Shown piece by piece: positions 52,301 through 61,300 of a stretch of 64,000 nt of DNA (its first letter is position 1; each line of letters opens with the position of its first letter). The DNA is from Plazaster borealis (taxonomy: Eukaryota > Echinodermata > Asteroidea > Forcipulatida > Labidiasteridae): contig CM037460.1 in assembly GCA_021014325.1 (NCBI GenBank), forward strand, positions 26,936,336 to 27,000,335, read 5' to 3'. The translations under genes and the position numbers were made by a program. The notes beneath the pieces are model-generated. The model was not told the origin of the DNA, searched no databases, and saw only the letters and a list, made by a program, of their open reading frames with translations.

Positions 52301-55300
52301 AAACACACAACTGCTTAGCCTGTATTTCCACATCTGTCTCCATTCTTGTATGGTTAGGTTCTACTGGAGAAGTTCACCAGGCTAGAAAAGTTAACTGTTC
52401 CACAGCAATACTTTTTGATATTATTAAACACACAACTGCTTAGCCTGTGTTTCCACATCTGTCTCCATTCTTGTACGGTTAGGTTCTACTGGAGAAGATC
52501 TCCAGGCTAGAGGATCTTTGCAATAAGAAGGAGCAATCGATACAGTCCACCAAGATGATTCTCCGCTTCAGGGAGAACACCATCTCCCATCTCCAGAAGT
52601 CCAAGGATCAGCCAGAGGAGTCTGCTCAAAGTCAGATCATGGTAAGAGTGGAATGACATGGAGGTGTTTCTTGTTAACATCTTTTCAGTTGTTTGGCTGC
52701 CTTTTTAAAACCTCTTAAAGGGTCTGTATACAATTGGTAATGACTCTGAAAATTAATGGCAATAAAAACTTACTTGGTAAGAAGTACAGCAGCTTTGGAT
52801 AGTATAATGCATTTTAAGAAACAAATCACTTCAAAGTACTGCGGTTATGGAAAGAGATATCACTTTTTATCCCCAAAATTTGAATCTGAGAAGTGTTACT
52901 GCAATATCTCGAAAACGCTACCACCTTTTAAAATGAAAATTTCACAGGTTAGGTTCATGGTATATATCTACAACTATAGCGATGTGACCTCTGTTTACAT
53001 TCAAACCGCCCTCTGTTGACAAAACATTGTCCAAGTCATGTTTCCGCCGGGCAAGAAGACGCGTACTCATGGTAACATTGCGTGTCCTTTATAGCTGGCT
53101 GTCAGTACACAAAGGTTTTGCCCGGCGACATGCCACGCATCATGTTATGGTTTTCGAATGACGTCAGAGGTCACATCGTCTATATAGGGTTGAAAAAAAC
53201 AGTGGGTTCCAATTACCAAACTTATACAATCCCTTTAGCGACGTCAAAACATGAGTTTTTAACCCAAATAACGTAGGATGAGTTCAACACCAGAGGGCAT
53301 GTTGACACAATGGGAAGGCTCTCTGTATAGGGTGCACCATGCATGCACTGAAGATGCCATGCTTCGTTGGTCCGGTACAGACTGGGACAAAAGGCACTGG
53401 AAACACTGGTCAAAATCACTCTTTACCTGGATGTATTGTGTAATCCCTTATTCCAGACCTTTGTACCTTTGTCGGACAAACCATGAGATTATGAGAGATC
53501 AGTAGGCTGTCATGATTGTTTCTCATTGTTCTCAGCACCAAGTTAAGTTTGAGATTCCAGCATGCAATGGCCGATTATCAGCCGTGGCTTACTCATGGTG
53601 AACAAAGAGAGCTTCCGTGCAAAATATCTCAAAGAGAACTGTAAATCCCATTGCCAAATATCAAAATGTTTGTTGTCTTTACTTGGATTATTCGACAACA
53701 ATATTCCACCAGTCCACCAGCTTTTTCACTGGTCGGTATTTGTCAGTTTCCATTATTATGAATTCAGGGTTCTCCCCATGAACAAGCTAGTGTATCGGGC
53801 CGATACACGAATTGCGTGCCGATACGCGTACATTTCTGTCGATACTTCTTTTTCTTTTTTTTCCTGCAAAAATCATCAAGAGAAAACCCTAAAGAATGCT
53901 CCAGATTGCACAGTAGGGCTTTTAAAACCAAGATAAACACCAAGTAGAAAACATTCCGAAGACCTTGTTTCAATTCAGCGTGCTTCCGCCTAACATCAAA
54001 AAATTTGGGTCCAGAATGCCCCACAGTTTTGAAAAATCCTGGGTAGAAACCCTGAGGATAGACGATTACATCCCTTGCTCTGGGTTGTGGTTTGAACTGA
54101 CTGTGATCAAAATCCGTTTCCTCATTAGAATAATTTAAGAGGTGAGATTGAAGCCCTGAAAGATCAACTCGCCCACAACCCGACCGTCACCAAGTACGCC
54201 ATGGAGAATCACAATCTACGCAGCGAGAACAAGAAGCTGCTGGCGCTGCAGACGGTGCGTGCCAGCATCGCCTCCGATAACGAGCGTGTTCAGCAACTGG
54301 AGAAAACCTTCAGGGAACTGATGGCCAACCTGGAAGGTAAGACGCCATGTGCACAGGATCTGGGCTCAATTTCATAGGAGCTGCTTAAGCAGAAAAAATT
54401 GCTTAACAATTTTCTGCTTAGCAGAAATGAGCAGGATACCAGTCACAAATTGTACACATGAGTAGTTTGGCAAACCTTATTCTGGAAATCACAACAAAAT
54501 GATGCTTACCAGAATAAGGTTTACCAGCCAAACTAACAGCTACTTTTTGTGCTTAAGCAGCTCTATGCCATTGAGCTGCTTAACCAGCAAGTGTTGCTTA
54601 ACAAATTTCTGCTGTGCAAAAATGAGCAGGATACTACCGTAATTTTCGGATTATAAACCGCGGTTTATACGTTGATTTTGACCTTTTTTTGAACTCCTGC
54701 GGTTTATGCGCCGGGCGGCTTATATGCCGACATATTAATATTGTAGAAAGAAAACAAACAGTGTACATTTTTTTAAGAAAGATCGTTTTCTAAAAACAAA
54801 TACAAAACAGACAGGAAAAATCATACACCGCCAAACTCACTCTGAAAATTCTTTTAAAAAAAACATTTTATGCACCACCAACCTTGTCCTACAAGGCCTT
54901 GCCTCGTTTTTATTCCTAGATGAATGGGTCACAAAAAGCCCTTTTTCTACTCCGTAGTTTTTTAAGGAAATCTGTCTGTTCAACAAGACCGTTTTTTGGT
55001 CCATATTTATGAACACTTTGAACATCATGATGTTAGTCCAGCGGCTTTTGAAAATAATTGTCATCCTCGGACCCATCATATAATCCTTAATGTCTCACAA
55101 TATAGTGGGGTCGATCACGGCACGATTGTGAGTACGAGGTACGAGATAGCTGCAAAAGAAATATAGTCGGGTTGCCCTTCCACACAGAGAAAAATCACAC
55201 GCTAAATGTCATTGCAAAATGGCTTACTTCTGGGTACCGGCTGCCATAGTAAATGCGTGTACAGACATCGTTCTGAATAATAAATGCATGCCGGAGATGG

Positions 55301-58300
55301 GTGCATGCTTTTTAGAGCAGACTTTGATATGACTCGTGTGTGCTGCCGCTGCCAACTCACACAGCTTCAAGTGGCCCATGTAAGCAATAATCGCTGGTTT
55401 TGGAGAAGAAAATTGTTTTAATTGTTTTAACGGAAATAAATACACACGTTAATGAGGAGTTTACAATGAGTTTTTTCTTTATTTTTCTCTTATTTCAATG
55501 AAAATTTTTAATAATTATCATATATAAATTTATGCCGGTCAGAGTTTGTTAACTTTTATTCGATCTCCGATCCCCGGTCATTTAAAAGCTGGGGCCAGTC
55601 AGGACCGACCGGCGCCGACCGTGGTTACTGCAACGTTGCAGTTGTCACAATAATGATACCAATAAAAAAAGAAATATGCCCACTTGCTGTAGACCATCCT
55701 AATAGACCATTACAAAAACGATCAATGGTGTTAACTTTAAAACATGATTTTGACTTTATTGCGACGCAACTCGCACTTTGTGGCGACGTACAATGACTGA
55801 TGTGCCGCCCGCCAGTCACTGCACATCGCCACAAAGGACCGCAAATACGCACGGCCTCTCTCCTGTGTGCGCTCGCGACTGCGGTTTATATGCCGGGCGG
55901 CTTATACGCTGACACCTAAATCTTATTTTTTATTTTTTTTGGGCATTGCGGTTTATACGCCGGGCGGCTTATAATCCGAAAATTACGGTAGTCGAATGGT
56001 ATTTTGGCTGGTAACCTTATTCTGGTAAGCACAACTTTATTGTGCTGATCTACTTTTTCTGCTTAAACAGCTGTGTGAAATTGGGCCCTGATTTCAAAAA
56101 GCTGCTAAGCAGAAAAGTTTGCTAGGCATGAAGTTGCATTAAAATGGCATTAGGGAGGGTCATACATTGGTAATTACTCCAAAAATTAGTGACCATACAA
56201 ACTTACTTGGTGAGAAGCACTGCAGCTGTTGATAGTATAAACAATTTTGTTCACCCAAAAACGTTTGAATCTGAGAACTGATTCATGCATGAATCTTTCT
56301 CAGATTTCTGAGGGTTAGTGTCCATAATAATAATAATAATAACAAGTTCTTATATAGCGCAGTTTACAATAAACGTATCAATGCGCTTTACATTAGTGCC
56401 CTGGTCATTGGGCCAATAACATTCCCTTAATCTTTCTCAGCTCCCTGGGGAGTATACAGCCCCAGGCTGCAGTGGCGCTCCGAAGGCTTTTTCAAACACA
56501 ATATCAACCTCTTCCCCTCGCATGTACCCATTTATACCCCTGGGTGAAGAGAAGCAATTATAGTGAAGTGTCTTGCTCAAGGACACAAGTGTCATGACTG
56601 GGATTCGAACCCACACCCTGATGACTTAACCACCAGAACTTGAATTCGATGCTCTTAAACGCTCGGCCACCACACCCCATTCGTGAATGCTGTGGCCACA
56701 GATGCGGTTGGTACCCGCTAAACGTGAATGGATTTGACGTTCTTGTGAAAAAAACGTGACAGTTTTTTGCTGTTTTCTCAACAAGTAGACACTGTATTCA
56801 GCTGAAACTTACAAATTTGACTTTTATTATATTTTCTTGATAATTTTGCCTATAAATCAGTTTTACGTGGACAAAAACCAATCTATGACTCTACCTTTAA
56901 ATGAAAAACAAGTTTACCATCCAAGTTATTCGTTTTTATTTTGCTAAGCAGGAATTGTCTAATGTTGAGCCAGGCTTTAATACATCTTTTGCTTTGTCCA
57001 CTCGCAGGAGGCGACCGAAGGACGAGTGTCTGCCTGTCCCCATCACGGACACCGTCTCAGCACGGGGACCAGCACATCGCTGTCTTGTCAACATTTGATA
57101 AGTACAAGGCACAGTCTAAACAGCTGCAGGCCGAGAGAGATTCAGTGAGTTGGTTGATCAAATGAAACCAATTGCAGAAAAACAGGGTGTCCAAATTTAA
57201 AACGGTGTCCAAAAGACACCCAGACACCCCTCTGGCTTACACTATGCTTCTTATAAACTGTTGAAAAGGAAGAAACATTTGATAACATTATGCACAAGTA
57301 GGTTGCACAGTTTTTAGTAGACCACAGAGCAAGTTGAGAAGTGGTATTTACTAGCCCATAGCAGTTTTGACTAGACAGTGTATGCTGGGCTAGTGTTAAA
57401 GGTACGGTACACGTTTGGTAATTACTCAAAATATATATTAGCATAAAAACTTACTTGGTAAAAAGCAACGGAGAGCTGTTGATAGTATAAAACATTGTGA
57501 GAAACGACTCCCTCTGAAGTAACGTAGTTTTTGAGAAAGAGGTAATTTCTCACTAAAATAATAAAAACTTCTTGCAAGAAGTTTTTTTATTCCTACATCT
57601 GAAAGCACACAAATTTGTACAACAAGGGTGTTTTTTCTTTCATCATTTTCTTGCAACTTCGATGACCAATTGAGCCCAAATTTTCACAGGCTTGTTATTT
57701 TATGCATATGTTGGGATACACCGAATGAGAACACTGGTCTTTGACAATTACCAAACGTGTACGATGCCTTTAAGGGGGAGTCCTGCTATTCGAAAAAATC
57801 GCGCTCTGATCTACTTCTCTGGCACTTAGGATACTGTTCCCCAAAGTTCCTTAAAGGCAGGGTATACTGTTGGTAATTGTCAAAGACCAGTATCCTCACT
57901 TGGTGTGGCCCAACATATGCATAAAATAAAAAACGTGCTATTCGAAGAAATCAAACTCTTTGATCTACTTCTCTGGCACTTAGGATACTGGTCCCCAAAT
58001 TTCCTGAGAGACAGGGTATACTGTTGGTAATTTTCAAAGACCAGGGCCCAATTTCATGGCTCTGCTTACCATAAGCAAAGAATCGGCGCTTGACGGAAGC
58101 AGGGAATTCTGTGCTTACATCAAGCGTATTTCACGGGTTAGTAAGGAATTTTTGCTTCTGCGTGTGCGTGCTCCACATTACTAGGCATTCCTTGCTTACA
58201 CAGCTAGCGCAGAAATTTGGCGCTTGCACAGTAAGCGGAGAATTGAGATCCTAAGCGCAGAATTCGGCGGTAAGCAGAGCCATGAAATTGGGCCCTGTAT

Positions 58301-61300
58301 CCTCACTTGGTGTGCCCCAACATATGCATAAAATAACAATGTGACAATTTGGGCTCAATTGGTAATTGAAGTTGCAAGAAAATAAAATATGAAAGAAAAA
58401 CACCCTTGTGTGCTTTCAGATGCCTGAGAAAAGCTTCATGCCTGAAGCCTTTCTCAGATTCAAATTTGGAGGTGAAGACATTGCCTTTTTCTCTAAAACT
58501 ACATTACTTCAAAGGGGGTCATTTCAAACAATGTTTAATAACATCAACAGCTATCCAGTGCTCTTAACCAAGTAAATTTTTTGGTCATTAGTTTTTGGAG
58601 CAATTACTAAAGGTTCGTCGCCCTTTAAGATCTATAACTCCAGGAGTTTAACCAAAAGGCGGAAATTCCATCATTTTAACACATCTCCTTAAGGTTGGCT
58701 CCTAGTTTCAGACCTTTTTTCATCAGCAGTGACTCTCACCCCTGTTAGATACAATTTTCCAAGATGATATCAAGTCAGAAAAAAATAGACTGTCGTCTCA
58801 TTTACAACTTAGCTTTTAGATTCAAAATATATTTTCATTGCGCTCTTTAAGAGTTGTAGTTTCCTCGGCTAAATTACTTCCCACATCTTCCTTTGACAGG
58901 CCAGGCAGGAGCTTCTTGAACAGGCAGAGGTCGCCCGCAAGACTCAGTTGAAACTGGAGGCGGAGGTAGCATCCTACAAGAAGTCCGTCAACGAGCTTGA
59001 TAACGCCCTGGAAGCCATGAAAGTCAAGAATAAGATTGAAAGAGACTCGATGAATAATCTGCACATGCAGACCATCATGGTAAGAAAAGTAACAGAATTC
59101 ACGGGTTATAAGTAAGCCAAACAAGATCACAAAACCTTCTTTATTAAGGCACTCTCATTTCCTCATTTTCCTGATTTCAGCAAAAACTGTCAATTGTGCT
59201 TCAAAGAAGTCTGTCCAAGAAAATCAAATCCTTGATTATGGCGTTTCGTGGTCGAGCGGTCAATCGGTAAAGCCTACCGGACTCAAGCTCTGTTGTTTCT
59301 GATCAGCAGAGTCTAGGTTCGAGTCCCGGTCTTGACACTTGTGTCCTTAAGGAAGATTCTTTACCATTATTGCTTCGTCCTTCGGATGGGATGTAAAGCC
59401 GTAGGTCCTGGTGTTGTGTAATGCACGTAAAAGAACCAAGTGCACTTATCAATAAGAGAAGGGGTTTGCCCAGATGCTCTCAACTTTTAAAGGTTTTTTT
59501 ATGTTTTTAACGGAAAGGTATTTATGAATGGGAATAAAAGAGTGGTAACTCAGTCTTTATATATCCATTTGAAACCTCTCAGGGTCGTGGCCATGCACTA
59601 AAGGACCTCGCCTTCAGCTCGTTCCTCGACCCTGCCGGTTCTAAGCGGGCGTTTAAGACCTTGTCAACACTCTTTTATTCCCTTTATTATCAAAAGTCTT
59701 TCGCACCAAAGTTATTCTCTCAAGGTCTGATAAATCGTTGTCCATACAGAACATAACAACACCCAAGAAGGCAGCCTACACTCTGCGTAATCGGGTGGTG
59801 ACAGTGCCGAAGCTAGACAACACTCCACTCCAACCCTGCCGCCTTGAGGAGGACGATGACCCCTCACCCCTCAGGGGTGTTGAGGGAATTGTAGACGAAG
59901 AGATACCTGAACAAATGATAGAGCAGTACAACGAGGCGCTGGCGGATGAAGTTAGAAAACTGCAGGTAGGGGCAGGGCCAGACTTTTGATCTTCACAGAT
60001 TAGTTTTCTTTTCCAGGGCCTCTTGATTTTTCTAGCTGGTCTGTTATGATGCGGAGGGATGTCAAATTCAACAAAATGTTCAGACATCACTCCCAATGTA
60101 TAGATATAAAGGTCCAAATTTTGAAAGTCACGTCTGGTCAGAATTTACTGTGTCCAGACACCATGCTCATAAATTTATTGAAAGCAGAAATTGGACAACT
60201 CGCCATGCGTGTCATCCATCGCCCGTCGTGGCTGCAGGTAAACTTACGAAAAGTATGGCAGTGCGACTAGGGCCAACATGTACATAGATATAACTTTGGC
60301 CGACAGTGATAGAACTATCGTTTGGTGTTGGTATTTCTATAATCATCACCAACCGGCCACTGAGAGTGTCCCTATGTCAGGTGATTGGCCGCGGCGTTAG
60401 GTCAGGGGATGTGTTAAATCCAATTAGTTCAGTATTTGAATGATTTACTGTTACTCTTTGAGAAGAGTGCGGTCTCTGCGGAGCACTGTGAATTTGCCGT
60501 GAAATTGTCATGAAGTTATCTGAGAGGTAGAGACGCTGTGAAATTGCCATGAATTACAGTGAATCGGGCCATGCTAACTGCTGATTTCACAATGACTTGT
60601 ATTGTCGTCTAATTGATTTGTGCAATTCGTTGAAACCAATGTTTGTATAATAGTTTATGAGCCAGGGGCTGCAATTTCACATATTGGTACCAACTCGAGG
60701 GTCTTATTCTAATATAATTTTTCTTGTTGCAAATAATCCACAACTTACCATAAACTATGATAGCCTTTCCAAAAATTTAGATTAATACCAGTTTTCAAAA
60801 GATTTTCACAGTGAAATCTGAAAACTCTTACCCTCTTCCGTTCTTGATAAGCCAATGGTTGTTTAGAGAGTAACATTTTGTTAAGCCCATGTATTTGCAC
60901 AACGAGTGAATAATTTGAGTTGTGCATGCATGCATACTGAAAAGGCTGTTGTATTTGTCACTTGGCAAGCATGCTGCCTGTCAACAATGTTTCTGTTTGT
61001 CTGAGTGCTGCATCAAGAAGAATTAATTTGTATAAGTGACATTTTGTTGAAAAATGCTTTTGTTATATGTTAGAATTAGTCCCTCAAGGTGGAATCGGCA
61101 AATGTAGCTGGCTCATGGACTATGAGAGAGATTGGCCGTTGCCAGCTTTGCGTTTATATCCCCTTGTGGTGGGCTTTTGCTGAGTTCCCTTGTTGGGATG
61201 ATCAACTAAACAAACGAACAAAATCAAACAAAGTGTATTAATGGTTTTTTACCCTGATACATTGATGTCTGATAAGCATTGTATACTCCTCATCTATCAT

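Noticed and set aside
51805..52515. CRISPR-like regular repeats
   Set aside because: Whole 125-bp units are duplicated head to tail without unique spacers, in a eukaryotic intron.
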